The notes: generated from the letters alone by a model not told the origin. A stretch of DNA of 64,000 nucleotides from Sporodiniella umbellata (GCA_025677835.1 JAIXMR010000006.1:186001-250000); one strand, 5' to 3'. Positions 48,599 to 59,598 are shown, counted from the stretch's first letter. Numbers and translations: made by a program.

Positions 48599-48958
48599 CT
48601 AAGACCAAGTGACATCAATTCGGCCTTTATTCAACGGTGCGAGCTTTTTGAAAGCGGCAGGACTGAGGTCAACATCGTCCTCACCACAACTAGGACATGT
48701 GTCAACCGCCTTGACTGTCACAGATTTACCAGAACTCTTAACGGTCACCGACTTTCCACAATAAGAGCCACCTTCCATTACCGAAGACGACAATGCAGCC
48801 ACCATTTCACTATCTGAGTTGGTGTCTCCGCAAGAACCTAACCCGACATCATAGTAAGTACCATCACCAGGTAAAGGGGAACGCTTTTCAATAGGCGCAG
48901 CCTGGACATTGAATAAGCATAGAACAAGAATAAAAAGAAAGGCCAATAAGAATTTCAT
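48599..48958 (-). CDS. Short secreted RlpA-like/barwin-type DPBB protein
   Basis: Single exon, 119 residues. Signal peptide MKFLLAFLFILVLCLFNVQA, then APIEKR, a likely Kex2-type KR site, then the double-psi beta-barrel: GDGTYYDVGLGSCGDTNSDS, YCGKSVTVKSSGKSVTVKAV, DTCPSCGEDDVDLSPAAF and a final GRIDVTWS. The GTYY..G.GSCG and D.CP.C...DLS signatures are those of small fungal expansin-like/cerato-platanin-like secreted proteins, often highly expressed and sometimes active in host or wall contacts. The two Cys pairs are conserved. A TATATA..AAAGG stretch 55-85 bp upstream is a plausible TATA region. Confidence 0.9.
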   Translation of the reverse strand: MKFLLAFLFILVLCLFNVQAAPIEKRSPLPGDGTYYDVGLGSCGDTNSDSEMVAALSSSVMEGGSYCGKSVTVKSSGKSVTVKAVDTCPSCGEDDVDLSPAAFKKLAPLNKGRIDVTWS

Positions 48959-49012
48959 GGTTGAAGAGAATGATAATAATACAGAAATACACAACCTTTT
49001 TTTTTTCTTTGC

Positions 49013-49047
<35 letters not shown>

Positions 49048-51159
49048 ATTTGGCCTCATTAACAAGCATCGTTTATCTTAATAAATCAGTGGCTAATTGA
49101 TATGGTTTCAACAGTTGCCGGAAAAAGGTACATCTAATTTACTTGCTGATATTGAGATCCAGATGCTTCTAAATATGGAAACTTTCGTTGTAACCAAAAT
49201 ATCAAAACATCCCATCTTTCGCTGCCATGATGCCAACTTATGCATTCAGCGTAAGGTTGCTGTTACACCATTTCTTCTCTTCCTTAATGTTGAAAACACA
49301 GGCCTCACGTTAATAGCATATCGTTTCTTATTAAAAAAAAAAAAGGAGTTGTTGTTGTTGTTCTATTACTTGTTTTTAGAAATTTCCTTTTATTATTATT
49401 ATTATTATTATTATTTGTGGATGTCATAAGTACGACTTGTAGCCAACACTAAATTTCAGAAACTGCCATGGTTTGATTACAAGTAAAGGATGCTTTTGTA
49501 TAGCGTTGATGCTTAAAATTTACTTTTTTTTTTTTTCTCCCATATCCTTCGGGGCTTTTACTAAATGCCATGGTACGTTGTATTTGTTAAAAGATGGTTT
49601 CTTAAAAAAAAAAAGTACTGACTAGGATTGGCTATTTAATTAACCAAACTACCTTTTGTCATTTATATCTGGCAGAGGTCGTTTATTTAAATTGAACGAA
49701 TGTTCTTTAGGACTGGGTATGGGAATTTCTGAGCCTATTGCTTCACTTGAGCTGAAAAAATAAAACAAAACGTTTTTTGGACAAAGAAAAAAAATAAAAG
49801 CTAAAAAAGATAAGAGCTTAGATACATAAATAGGAGGAATGAACTGCAAACGTATTTAGTTTTATGTTAATACCATTAAAGTATTCAGTAGACAGCTCAA
49901 TAGTCATGCAAGGATTTAAATAGCGATTTTCTATAGCTCTCCTGAGAAATGGGGAAATTTTTGGTTTCTGTTACAAAAGCTCTTTCCAAAACAGCAGCTA
50001 GCTGATAATAATATATTACAATGCATGAACACTGTAATATTCTAGTTGCAAAAATTTTTTTTTTTTCATAGCAAAGACAATGAACATACAGTTTTCTTTT
50101 ATTCGAATCTACAAATAATGAGTAGATTCATTGTTTTCAAGACAGTTTTTCAAGGTTTTGTTATAATGAAAGAGCATTCCTGCTCTGCTTGGGTTGCCAC
50201 ACAAGTTTTGATTGGCCAGGGTTGTTGTTTTGGGTTTGTTTTGTTTTTCAAGCACCAATCGCCACCCTAACAAAAAAAAAACCAATCATGAGTTTTTTTT
50301 ACTGTCTCAGATTACACACACACACACACACATATATATATACGCTGCTATCCATTTCTTTCTAATTAGCTCCGGCCTTGGCCTGAGGATACATACTGCC
50401 AAGCATCCTTGGCACCAGATTTGCATGCAGCCTTTTCACTGCTTCTTATGAAAAGACCTCTTTGGTTTCAAAAGTGTTTGTTTTATTTTCTATATTCTCT
50501 AACCGTTTCCCCTTACATTAAGAGATATAAAACCTTATTTGTTCATCTTTCCTTTTATGTGACCTGTTCTTACTCATGATTTAAGGAGGGCATACGCAAC
50601 ACTTGTTTCTGTTTGTTTTTCATCCATTCAAAACAAACAAACAAAGCAAAGAACCAAAAAAAAAAAACAAAAATGATAGAAAAAAAAAAAAAGTTAGCAG
50701 ACCTATCGTTCAAAGCAAAACTTGGATCTGTTTTATTCTACAAATTCCCATACGGCTGCACTCGATAGGGTGACGTCGACCGATGGCGTTATCTTTTGTT
50801 TAATTCCCAGATAACACTCAGCGAAATGCATAAGATAAATGGCACAGGTGACCAGCACATCATCCACTCTATTTTGACCCCCCCCTTGTGACAGGGACCA
50901 ATAGGAAAGAGGCTTCATTCATCATTGTGTGCCAAAAATGGTAGGAATGCCCTGAATTATGTTTTTTTTTTTTTTTTTTTTTTGAGAGAAAGAGATCATA
51001 TGGGAAGATAAAAAGAGATCCAATGAGACGGACTAGGGTTCAATTCTATATAATTTTTTTTTTCTGTAACCACGTAGCGAATAAAAGGGTGAGAAGCCTA
51101 TTATTTTTTTTTTTTTTTTTTTTTTTTTTTTCTTTATCTTTTATTATTATTATTTGGTT
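48959..51159. other. Gene-poor AT-rich region
   Basis: An (AT)n tract at 49016-49046 is the upstream TATA-like region of the short DPBB gene. A TTA run lies at 49390-49415, an (AC)n at 50314-50331 and a large poly-T before the fungalysin. A minus-strand stretch 50366-50440 (KAACKSGAKDAWQYVSSGQ to a stop) looks coding but no start exon could be joined. No firm gene. Confidence 0.45.
49016..49046. repeat. (AT)n microsatellite
   Basis: About 15 AT dinucleotides directly upstream of the short DPBB gene; it may also serve as its TATA region on the minus strand. Confidence 0.9.
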
Positions 51160-53157
51160 ATGAAAATCGCATTTGCAGTTAGTTTGTGTTTATATTCTAG
51201 TCAAGTATTAGCAGGCTTGATTCCCTCTCACCATAAAGTGCAATACTATCGTGGATTGTCACGTAGTTTTGGTCCTGAAATCACAAAAGAGTATAAGAAT
51301 ATGGATTCGCTTTATCGCCAATCATTCCGAACAGAGCCTGTGAATCCAGAGCAGGTGGCTATCGACTATGCTCGCACGCTGACTTCCAGCGAATTTAATG
51401 TGGTGAAAGCCTATCGATCTGACCTGAACGGTGTGACGCATGTCTATTTACGTCAAAAGATCAATGGTTTGGAGGTCTTCAACGGCAATATAAACATCAA
51501 CGTGGACCGTTGGGGACAGGTTGTATCCTATGGTAACTCATTTGCTCCTCATCAGAGCCAACCTACCCCTGCAGAGAATCAATGGATCTTTTCCCTCGGT
51601 TCGCCCAAAGATATCATTGGCCCTGGCGATGCTATCAAAGCATTGATGTCCTTTGTCAAAAAGGGAACAGGCCAACTGGACCTGGTTCAGCTCCAGTCGT
51701 TTAAAGAAGGTGTGATGATGTTTGAAAACGTACCTTTTGCCCTTTCTCCGGTAGAGCTCAAACAGGGTTATATTCAACTTGAGAATGGTGCACTTCAGCT
51801 GGTATGGGATATTCAGTATGAATTACAAGACAACTGGTATAATGGCCATATTCATGCCTACGATGGCACTGTTCTCAGCCTATTCGATTGGGTTTCTTCT
51901 TCTGCTGCCTATAACGTGATCCCTTTTACTTTCAACGATCCTCTTGAAAGCCCTCGTAAGCTACTCAAGGATCCTCAGGACGCATGGGCCAGTCCTTCTG
52001 GCTGGCATACCCAAGGCAGCCTAAAGTTCAACAACACGATCGGCAACAACGTCTACGCACACACCAATCCTGATGGCGGAAACGAATGGGAAACCAACCA
52101 CCGACCGAACGGTGTAGAGCAAGACGGCGATCTCGTCTTTGATTTCGAAGCCAATTTTGATCAGCAAGACCCCAAGCAATACGAAGACGCTGCGGTGACC
52201 AACCTCTTCTACTGGTGTAACATGGCACATGATTTCTTTTACAGGTACGGCTTTGATGAAAAGGCCGGCAACTTTCAGCAGGACAATCTCGAACGCTCTT
52301 CTGGGGGTGGCAACGACGGTGTGATTGCCAATGCTCAGGATGGCTCCGGTAGAAACAACGCGAATTTTGCTACGCCTCCCGATGGTAAGCACGGCAAGAT
52401 GAGAATGTATATTTGGGATCAAACCAGCCCCATGCGTGACGGCGATTTCGAAAGTGGGATTGTCATTCACGAATATACGCACGGGGTCTCTACACGTCTC
52501 ACGGGCGGTGCTATGGACTCCAACTGTCTTGGTTATGGTGAATCGGGTGGCATGGGCGAGGGATGGGGTGATTTCATTGCTACCGTGATCCGTATGAGCT
52601 CAAGTGATACCCGTCAACGTAACGTCGGCATGGGCAATTACGCTAACGGAGGTCAGGGTATCCGTAAATACCTCTATTCTACCTCCATGAGTACCAACCC
52701 AAGCACTTACAAAATCATGGACCGTTTCGATTACTGGGGCGTGCATGCCAAGGGTGAGGTCTGGGCTGAAATGCTGTATGAGGTCTACTGGAATCTGGTC
52801 GATCGTCTTGGATTTACACCTGACTGGTTCCCCCCAGTGCCAAACGACGTCACCAAGAAACAGCTCGATGAGCAAGATCTTCAATCCATACGCAATCACG
52901 TTACCTCTCACGGTAATACGCTGGCTGTACAGCTCGTGATGGATGGCCTCAAGCTTCAACCTTGCAACCCAAGCTTTGTTGACGCTCGTGACGCTATCCT
53001 GCAGGCTGAACAACAACTCACAGGAGGTGACTATCACTGTGACATCTACAAAGCCTTTGCAAAGCGTGGATTAGGTGTAGGCGCTACCCTTCAAAAGCGA
53101 GGCTGGCTTGAGCAGCGTATAGAAAGCTATACATTGCCTTCTATTTGTAAACAATAG
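51160..53157 (+). CDS. Fungalysin, secreted metalloprotease family M36
   Basis: Single exon, 665 residues, the normal full length of a prepro-fungalysin. The ATG at 51160 starts MKIAFAVSLCLYSSQVLAG, a clear signal peptide. The propeptide (about residues 25-260) contains the FTP-like segment HVYLRQKINGLEVFNGNINI. The catalytic zinc site is HEYTH (His437, His441) with the third ligand in GMGEGWGDF (Glu467). The substrate-side motif STRLTGG and the C-terminal DARDAILQAEQ also match. These enzymes are secreted endopeptidases for external protein use; some act as virulence factors, but that cannot be judged here. All key residues are present and there is no break. Confidence 0.95.
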   Translation: MKIAFAVSLCLYSSQVLAGLIPSHHKVQYYRGLSRSFGPEITKEYKNMDSLYRQSFRTEPVNPEQVAIDYARTLTSSEFNVVKAYRSDLNGVTHVYLRQKINGLEVFNGNININVDRWGQVVSYGNSFAPHQSQPTPAENQWIFSLGSPKDIIGPGDAIKALMSFVKKGTGQLDLVQLQSFKEGVMMFENVPFALSPVELKQGYIQLENGALQLVWDIQYELQDNWYNGHIHAYDGTVLSLFDWVSSSAAYNVIPFTFNDPLESPRKLLKDPQDAWASPSGWHTQGSLKFNNTIGNNVYAHTNPDGGNEWETNHRPNGVEQDGDLVFDFEANFDQQDPKQYEDAAVTNLFYWCNMAHDFFYRYGFDEKAGNFQQDNLERSSGGGNDGVIANAQDGSGRNNANFATPPDGKHGKMRMYIWDQTSPMRDGDFESGIVIHEYTHGVSTRLTGGAMDSNCLGYGESGGMGEGWGDFIATVIRMSSSDTRQRNVGMGNYANGGQGIRKYLYSTSMSTNPSTYKIMDRFDYWGVHAKGEVWAEMLYEVYWNLVDRLGFTPDWFPPVPNDVTKKQLDEQDLQSIRNHVTSHGNTLAVQLVMDGLKLQPCNPSFVDARDAILQAEQQLTGGDYHCDIYKAFAKRGLGVGATLQKRGWLEQRIESYTLPSICKQ

Positions 53158-53224
53158 ATATTCCCGTTATTTTTTTTTTTTTTTTTTTTGTTCATTATTT
53201 ATTTAATTATTCCTTGAAATAAAC

Positions 53225-55675
53225 TCAAGACACTTCCATGACCGTGTTGTTATTATTCATTGTCGTGCTCGCGTTGGAAGATAGAGAAGGGGTCGTTTCA
53301 ACAGCGGTAGCATAGGCAGGCAGCCCAAAATAGGTACCTACGTCCGCAATCCGCGTCAAATCACCCAGTAAGGTGACTATCTCTGGAGACATATAAATAC
53401 TATCGGGTATAGAGGGTGTGGAGGTCGGGAAGGATACTTCGTCCTTAAACGATGAATGGTAACGGAGAATCATACCGCATAACACAAACCGAACAATAAA
53501 ACAGTAAAGAAAGTCATCCGTCATGAACCTTTTGATACTTCGGTCCACACCAGCATCCGCTATCAACAACTGCCCAATGGTTCTCTCCATCTCGGCTATC
53601 TTTTGTACACATTCATCCCACTTGTGTTGCTCCAAATTGCCAATGTCTGCCACCGAACAAAATCCTAGCAGAGGCGTATGAAGAAAGAGTGTAAATAAAC
53701 TGCCGATCTCACTCTTATCCTGAACAGACGATGGGTATTCTTCAGGTGACATCAAACACATCAACGGTTGATCGAAAATAGTCGGAATCGTTCTAAACCC
53801 GGTGCTATGGTCGCTATCCACAATAAGAAATAATGGCTTTCTTGTGTATGGTATCAGATCAGCTGGATGAAGGCTGTGGGTAGAAGGTATAGAGACCTCA
53901 TTGTTTTTCGCTAGAGTCATCGTAGATGCACCGCTACTGGTTGCTCCAGCTGTCGCATGGGTCGTAGGCAAAGTTGAAGATGAAGTTGCTGTGGTAGACG
54001 GAGCTGGAGGCGCTAGGGATGTGGATGGGGATGCTACAGATGCACCTGCCACTCCCATGGTAGACGCGGTCGCAGACTGCGTATTCCCAGTAGTAGTGTT
54101 GGCAGGCGTAGAATGTGTGGTATTGCCAGAAGATGCTCCTCCTCCTCCTCCTCCTCCTCCTACGCTGTTGTTGGAATTACCCGTAGAACCAGCCGAGGCT
54201 TGATTTTGGGAACTGCCTGACTTGTGTCTTTGGTTGGTTAGTACCCCTCCACCATACCCAACTGGCATCGAATCTGTGTAGCGACACCCGTCAGCAGATA
54301 GGTAGAGTAATAGGGCCGCATTATCACTCATGTCCTTAAAGGCTGCAGCAATGTAGACCAACAACTGACTGAGCGAAGGCAAATAGAGTAGGTATTTATG
54401 CGGGTTGGGTCGTTTAATCCTCTCTGGCAAAAGAGGCTCTCTTTCTAATGATTGGATCATGCGGTACATATCTAAAGTCAGCTCTGAGAACTTGATCTGC
54501 TTTTGGTAGTTTCCTACTAATATGGCCTCTTGAAGCCTCATTTTCTCCCCGGGCCTTTCTTCAATCGTATGGTTCAAGCGATGCTCCATCTTATCAGGTG
54601 CCTTGTCCAGATTGATAGGCACAAGTTTCTTCTCTGCTTCCGTAAAAGTAATCCCTTCTTCCAATACCATCTGCCATTCTTTAGCATCGGGTGGCTTGAA
54701 GTTTTTAATATATTCCTCTACCAACACCTCAAGTTCACCTGTCAGCTTATGAACATTTCCGCTCCGGTTGAGCAATAAGCAGACGATAATAAATCGAGCA
54801 TAATATCTCATTTTCTTGATCATCAAAGCCGAGCTACACCAAAAGTTAATACTGTGCTTTACTCTTTTCTAGCAACTCACTTTTTTACTTCGACAATGTC
54901 TTTAAAGTATTGTCGATCATGTATAGCTTCATAAAACACATATGCTTCGTGAAGGTAGTTGGTCTCACTTGTTCTCAAACTATCTCAAGAAGGCGTGTTA
55001 AATAAAACATGTATCCCATACACACGCACACACACACACACACACACACTCTCTCTCTCTCTCTCTCTCGAATGTTGTCTCTCACTTAACTAGTAATGAT
55101 AGTAAAGTTGTCCAATTTTGCTTGCAATTTCGCCTACTTCCCAGCGTTTCAAACCATAGTTTGCTTTATCTTCTAAAATAGGGCGATGTGTCTGTTGAAA
55201 CTTCCATAGCTTGGTGTATACCTCAAATGTCTTTTCAAAATACTTTTAAAGAAAAGAACAAAAAAGAAAGAAAGGTTTGAGTGGTTTTTGAATGTACTGA
55301 AAACATTTCTTACGGGCTTCCACTGTCTATGACTTCCAGTAGGTGACAAGTCGCGTAATCCACTAAATAGATTTTGGCTTTTTTCTAAAAGATATTGAAA
55401 CTCCTCTACTAACTTCTGGTTTCGTAAAGTCTGTTCTTCAGTTTCATTAGCTAATGAGGCTGCAACGTCTCCGGCATTAGGTACTGGTGTCTTTTCAGAA
55501 AATGTTGTCTGTAGAGAATCTTGAGACCACATTAAATTTCAGAGAAAGAAAAAAGAAAAAAAAAAGCCCCTCAAAGTAAAATAAATATATATGTAAATAG
55601 ATATTAACCTGTAGACTTCATTTTTGAAAGTTCTGCTTGAGACATGCTTTCTACTTGTTTTTTATGTTGTTCCAT
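53225..55675 (-). CDS. SCAI: SCAI-family protein
   Basis: Five exons: 55675-55609, 55519-55314, 55242-55091, 54979-54881, 54833-53225; 710 residues. The conserved SCAI order is visible: EFQYLLEKSQNLFSGLRDL, KRWEVGEIASKIGQLYY, YLRTSETNYLHEAYVFYEAI, KKMRYYARFIIVCLLL, EWQMVLEEGI, and at the C-terminus KPLFLIVDSDHS and SLFTLFLHTPLLGFC. Animal SCAI binds the actin-linked coactivator MRTF and also takes part in DNA break repair; the fungal role is not established. Between residues of about 370 and 480 there is a long low-complexity insertion of Ser, Thr, Ala and Asn with eight glycines in a row. Three of the introns are flanked by CT/CA repeats. Frame and junctions are consistent. Confidence 0.88.
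55021..55069. repeat. (CA)n(CT)n compound microsatellite inside a SCAI intron
   Basis: About 14 CA followed by about 10 CT dinucleotides, within the third intron of the SCAI gene (54980-55090). Confidence 0.92.
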
Positions 55676-56121
55676 ACTTGAAAAAAAAAAAAAAAAAAAA
55701 AAAGGTGTTGTTTTGATATTTTGAATTGAAAGCACGACGTCCGTTGTTTTTTTTTCTTTTTTCCTTTTTTACTTTGCTGAGGCATAAGGTGGATTTTGAA
55801 ACCATTGACAGCTAAAAAGAAACAAGCCAATATAAGGGGTTGGTTACAAAATCGAGTGTTTGTTATAGCCTATTGTTTTTATTGTTACTTGTGGAAAGTT
55901 TTTTTATTATTGTTTTTCTGTGTTCAGTTTCGTTGAAGAAGAGGTCTTCTTTCAATTTCAGTTTGTTTTTGAAAGCATTAACATGTTCAAACACATTCCC
56001 CCTGACCTCGCTACTGTAAAATTACGTCGTTTTTAGGGACCCGATGTGTTACCTATCGGGTCTAATGCCTTCAGAAAGTTGGAACTCACCTGAAACTTTT
56101 TACACCCTTAAATTATAAACA
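55676..56121. other. Divergent intergenic region, SCAI / TMBIM
   Basis: A-run at 55681-55703 and a hairpin-forming inverted repeat at 56038-56062 about 60 bp before the TMBIM start codon. No other feature. Confidence 0.5.
56038..56062. promoter_or_regulatory. 8-bp-arm inverted repeat upstream of the TMBIM gene
   Basis: GACCCGAT, a 9-nt spacer, then ATCGGGTC. It lies in the promoter or 5' UTR of the TMBIM gene and could be a regulator site or RNA hairpin. Confidence 0.35.
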
Positions 56122-57111
56122 ATGAGCAACTACAACACATTCCCTCATTCCAACGAAGACTATATACCTATAAACATTGCCGAGCCACTAGAAAGGTACG
56201 GCTCTGCTCACCTTGATCAAGACGTCTTTGGAATTTCAGTGTCTCGATCGCCGAAAAGTCAACAAATGGGTACTGTAAAGATAACCTAAACAAAAAACCA
56301 AAACAAAAAAAAAAAAAAGAAAAGAAAATGCTAATACTCAGTCCAGTGTTTGTAAGAAAAGTCGTACTGATCACAGCCAGTCAACTTTTAAGCATTTCAG
56401 TCATGTCGTTTTTTATTGTCCGGTTTTCGCTGTTTGAGTGGTTGAGGGATAGTGTGTATACATGGTACATCATATTGGTACCTGCTGTTATAACTACTAT
56501 AGTAATGGTATGGCAGCTACTTACACAATACTTTCAATTGACTGCAGCAAGCAAGACAGCCATGCTGTCACTGTACACAGTATCAATGTCTATTGTTGTT
56601 TCAAACATTAGTAAGTGTTACATACATTCTTTAAATGACTCAAACAGTTATAGTATCCAAAGCAATATACACAAACGGAATATTGGTGATGACGATGTCT
56701 GTTTTTGGTCTGTGCTGTCTATCGCTCTATACTCTACAAAGAAAGTTTTCTTTTTCTGGATCCCTTCCGTTGTAAGTCCTTTACAAATCTGTCAAAAAAG
56801 ACACTCATGTGTGCAAGTAAAGTGTTTGTAGTGTAGGCGCCATTTGCTTAAGCTCTCTTTGGCTACGATTGTTTTACGAAATGGATCCTCTAGAAATCAT
56901 TTTTCCTATAATAGTATCGAGCTTTGTATGTATTTACATCATACTTGAGCTATACTTTATCATGAACAACGTCATAGCAGAAGACTACATACTTGCCAAC
57001 ATATACCTCTTTGTAGACTTTGCATACCCTATTCGCTTCATACATCATTTTTGCGAACTGACAGATAACATGAATACATTTCCAGACATCTTATACCCAG
57101 GGGATGTTTGA
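56122..57111 (+). CDS. BAX inhibitor-1 / TMBIM (Lifeguard) family membrane protein, divergent
   Basis: Four exons: 56122-56269, 56320-56610, 56654-56771, 56832-57111; 278 residues, seven predicted membrane segments. The family pattern is recognisable: FVRKVVLITASQLLSISV (segment 1), TMSVFGLCCLSLYTLQRKFSFSG (middle segment, cf. Y-A-x-x-T-K-x-D-F) and DYILANIYLFVDFAYPIRF (last segments, cf. EEYI.A.L.LYLDI). TMBIM proteins are ER, Golgi or vacuole proteins affecting calcium leak and cell death. The sequence is unusually diverged: the YDTQ-like motif of segment 6 reads ILELYFIM, and only one of the two sensor aspartates is clearly kept (VDF). The first intron junction lies in an A-run (56319), so residues 50-52 are uncertain. 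Confidence 0.8.
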
Positions 57112-57851
57112 ATTGCCATATAGAATAGAAATAAAATTACTCGCATACATACAAGTTATATAGAAAATTACAAATGCTCTTTTTATCGCTTTGTTGCTTT
57201 TGAATCTTAGAGTTCAAGTGAATAGTGAACAAATCGAATATTACCCCCCCCCTCCCCCTATGATTAATTGTAACGACGTATGTCAGCTGTAAATGCTTAT
57301 TCAAGTGTATACAGCTTTGATGTATACTTATTGTGGCATTTTTAAAAGCGTTTCTGATTAACTTATACCAAGAAACATCCGTGGCTGACATAAAAACCTA
57401 TTCTTTACACTTTTTGTATAGAGGTTGTACAGTGTTTCTTTTCTAAAAAAAAAAAACAAACAAATAAACAAATACCAAGGCTAATCTGTGTGATGTAGTA
57501 GTAGTAGTATTAATCTAAAGTTTTTACTCTTGAGCTGTTATACAACATTAGAATGACACCGATGCTCTTATATAAGATTGCTTCGTTTAACTATAAACTT
57601 TTTTCAAAAAAAAAATAGTTAGGGTAGCTGACACAGAAACATATATGTGGCCTTTTCTAGGTGACACTATTACTTTTAAAACACTTTTCGTACCAAGAAA
57701 AGGAAAAAGAAGGCGACTTTTAAAAGACGATGGCTCTTTCTTAATAAAAAAAAATTGTATTTATTTCATGTGTTTCATCCCTGAAAAATAAAGGGATACT
57801 CCATGGATTCAGAAAGTTTGTTTTAAGCGAAAATAGGGTAGTTCCAAAAGC
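57112..57851. other. AT-rich spacer
   Basis: No supportable gene. A C-rich run (57244-57258) and scattered A-runs. It ends at the small peptide gene at 57852. Confidence 0.5.
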
Positions 57852-58001
57852 TTAGCATTTGGTAATACCGGCTGCTTTGCTGGATTCTTGTCCATAGCAT
57901 TGGGGAATGGAGGCTTTTTCGTAAATTGGGCTGGATTCCACTATAAGCTGCTGACTAGCGATAAAAGCAAATAAACAGGCAACCAAAAGTTTAACTAGCA
58001 T
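57852..58001 (-). CDS. Small secreted peptide A of a paralogous trio
   Basis: 49 residues from one exon. MLVKLLVACLFAFIASQQ is a signal peptide, followed by LIVESSP and a short mature part with two cysteines (SIPQCYGQES and the terminal ITKC). The start MxxKLL-V/A-x-x-L and the V-E-A/S end of the leader recur in the peptides at 59356 and 61796. A TATA box (TATAAATA, 58060-58067) sits 59 bp upstream in an AT[CT]AATATAAATAC context shared with peptide B. No known family recognised. Confidence 0.6.
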   Translation of the reverse strand: MLVKLLVACLFAFIASQQLIVESSPIYEKASIPQCYGQESSKAAGITKC

Positions 58002-58059
58002 TTTCTTGCCTTATTAAAAAGATTCGAAGATAACAACAGAAAATAAAAAACTTTCAGCG

Positions 58060-58067
58060 TATTTATA
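58060..58067 (-). promoter_or_regulatory. TATA box of small peptide A
   Basis: TATAAATA on the minus strand in the context ATCAATATAAATACGC, nearly the same as at peptide B. Confidence 0.55.
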
Positions 58068-59355
58068 TTGATTAAAAAGTGAAAGACGCGTAAAGAAAAT
58101 GGCTGCATTTTTAGGTTTAAGAAAAAACTACACCGTCATTATAAACCGCTTCCTATATACATCATTTGTGTGTACTATACAAAAAACAGATGTATTAATC
58201 TTCTTTTTTCTAAAAACATACAAACCATGTGCTTGGGATATTAATAGCAAGTCTGTACTTGCTTTTGTCAGCAGCATGCTTTCTATTTATTTATCCAGAC
58301 AGTTTATTTTATCTACATACAAGTAATGCTCTCGTATATTGCTTAGTATAACTTGAATAAATAGCCCATAATTATATATAGCACGAAAGCAAGAAAATAA
58401 AGAAAAATCCAATGCTAAGAGAGTCTCAAGACTATAAATGATACTCTTGAACAATAAGTTATATTACTGCAAAAAAAAAAATCTTTCTGTTTAAAACATT
58501 ACTGCTTCTACCTTCAGACAGGTGGCTGTAAAATTTTAAACAGGCTAGTAAGTTTAGGTACCCTAATCACTAATTATATATCTCTTGAGAGTGAAAGACA
58601 ATTGTAAGGTAGTTGTTTCAAGAAAATCAAAGCCAACAGTCAAGAAACAGTTACTCTTTGATATAATCCAGTACCTGAAATGCAACTATATTATTGTGTT
58701 TGTCGCTATGGAAGCGCTAAAGCGCTTGTTCAAGGTTGCTATTGAAATGACCTCGAGCTGCCTTTTCCTTTGGCTGCATACAAGAATAATTCTCTCTGAA
58801 ATGGCCTTTACAAAGCTATTAAAAGCATATCGCTGATCAAAGTGACTATTGTACTATGACCTTGTTTTATGGAAAAAGTTTGCTGTTTGTTTCTTCAATC
58901 AGCTACCTTTAGTTAAAGGAATAAAGCCGACTTTATTGCCATTTAATGCTCAGAGCTTTGCTCTTTAAAAAAAGAAAAGGTTTGATCTCTAAAGCAGTTA
59001 CATGTGAGACATATCGCTGCAAACACGCGGTATAATACAGTTTACTGTTACTCGAATATGTATAATCTTTAGACCCTTATTTCTTGTGTATATGGCTAAT
59101 ACGGTCTGTAGTATACATTAGTGGTTAAGTTAGGGCTCAAAATTCTTTTGGGTACATAAAAAAATTGTTTAAAAGGAACTAGATGGACGCTTTTTAGGAA
59201 TTTTTAATGAGAGCTAAAACACACTTCACGCCTATCCAAAATCCCAAAAAAATGACTATACTAGAAAGATCTGTTTATTACTGAATTGTACACGCATATG
59301 TAAAAGGTGGCCTAGTTTTACCACCAGCTGTGTACCCCTTTTTCTGAAATTAGAG
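58068..59355. other. AT-rich spacer between small peptide genes
   Basis: Short open stretches (for example 58099-58326 and 58585-58836, plus) have no homology, signal or splice support. I see no gene. Confidence 0.45.
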
Positions 59356-59535
59356 TTAAACAGAAACGCCAAGACCAAGTTTAAGGTCAGGATGGGCAAT
59401 TTTCGTAGATCTTTTTTCTAGTCTTTTAGGTGGCATCGAGACTTCATTTTTTCTTTCAAAAGAAGCAGCTTCAACAAAGAGTTGTTGACCAGCAATGGTA
59501 AAGAGTAAGACAGCAGCCAGAAGTTTGATTTGCAT
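59356..59535 (-). CDS. Small secreted peptide B of a paralogous trio
   Basis: 59 residues from one exon. Signal peptide MQIKLLAAVLLFTIAGQQ, then LFVEAASF. The leader is similar to peptide A (GQQLFVE against SQQLIVE). The mature part is basic, with dibasic sites (PPKRLEKRST) that could be Kex2 cleavage sites, leaving a possible C-terminal peptide STKIAHPDLKLGLGVSV. It has no cysteine, unlike peptide A. TATA box at 59591-59598, 56 bp upstream. Confidence 0.62.
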   Translation of the reverse strand: MQIKLLAAVLLFTIAGQQLFVEAASFERKNEVSMPPKRLEKRSTKIAHPDLKLGLGVSV

Positions 59536-59590
59536 TTTGATGTTTTGCCTATTTGGTTTGTACAAAAAAAAGAATAAAAAAAGCTTTGTG

Positions 59591-59598
59591 TATTTATA
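59591..59598 (-). promoter_or_regulatory. TATA box of small peptide B
   Basis: TATAAATA in ATTAATATAAATACAC context on the minus strand, matching the peptide A promoter in sequence and distance. Confidence 0.55.

Noticed and set aside
50366..50440. Minus-strand peptide tail KAACKSGAKDAWQYVSSGQ ending in a stop
   Set aside because: No start exon with matching phase could be found upstream; kept only as a remark in the spacer entry.
50733..50918. 61-residue minus-strand frame starting MKPLSYWSL
   Set aside because: No signal peptide, family or promoter element; length is within chance for this region.
57137..57391. 84-residue minus-strand frame beginning MSATDVSWYK
   Set aside because: Runs through C-rich and AT-rich low-complexity sequence and has no homology or leader; likely chance.
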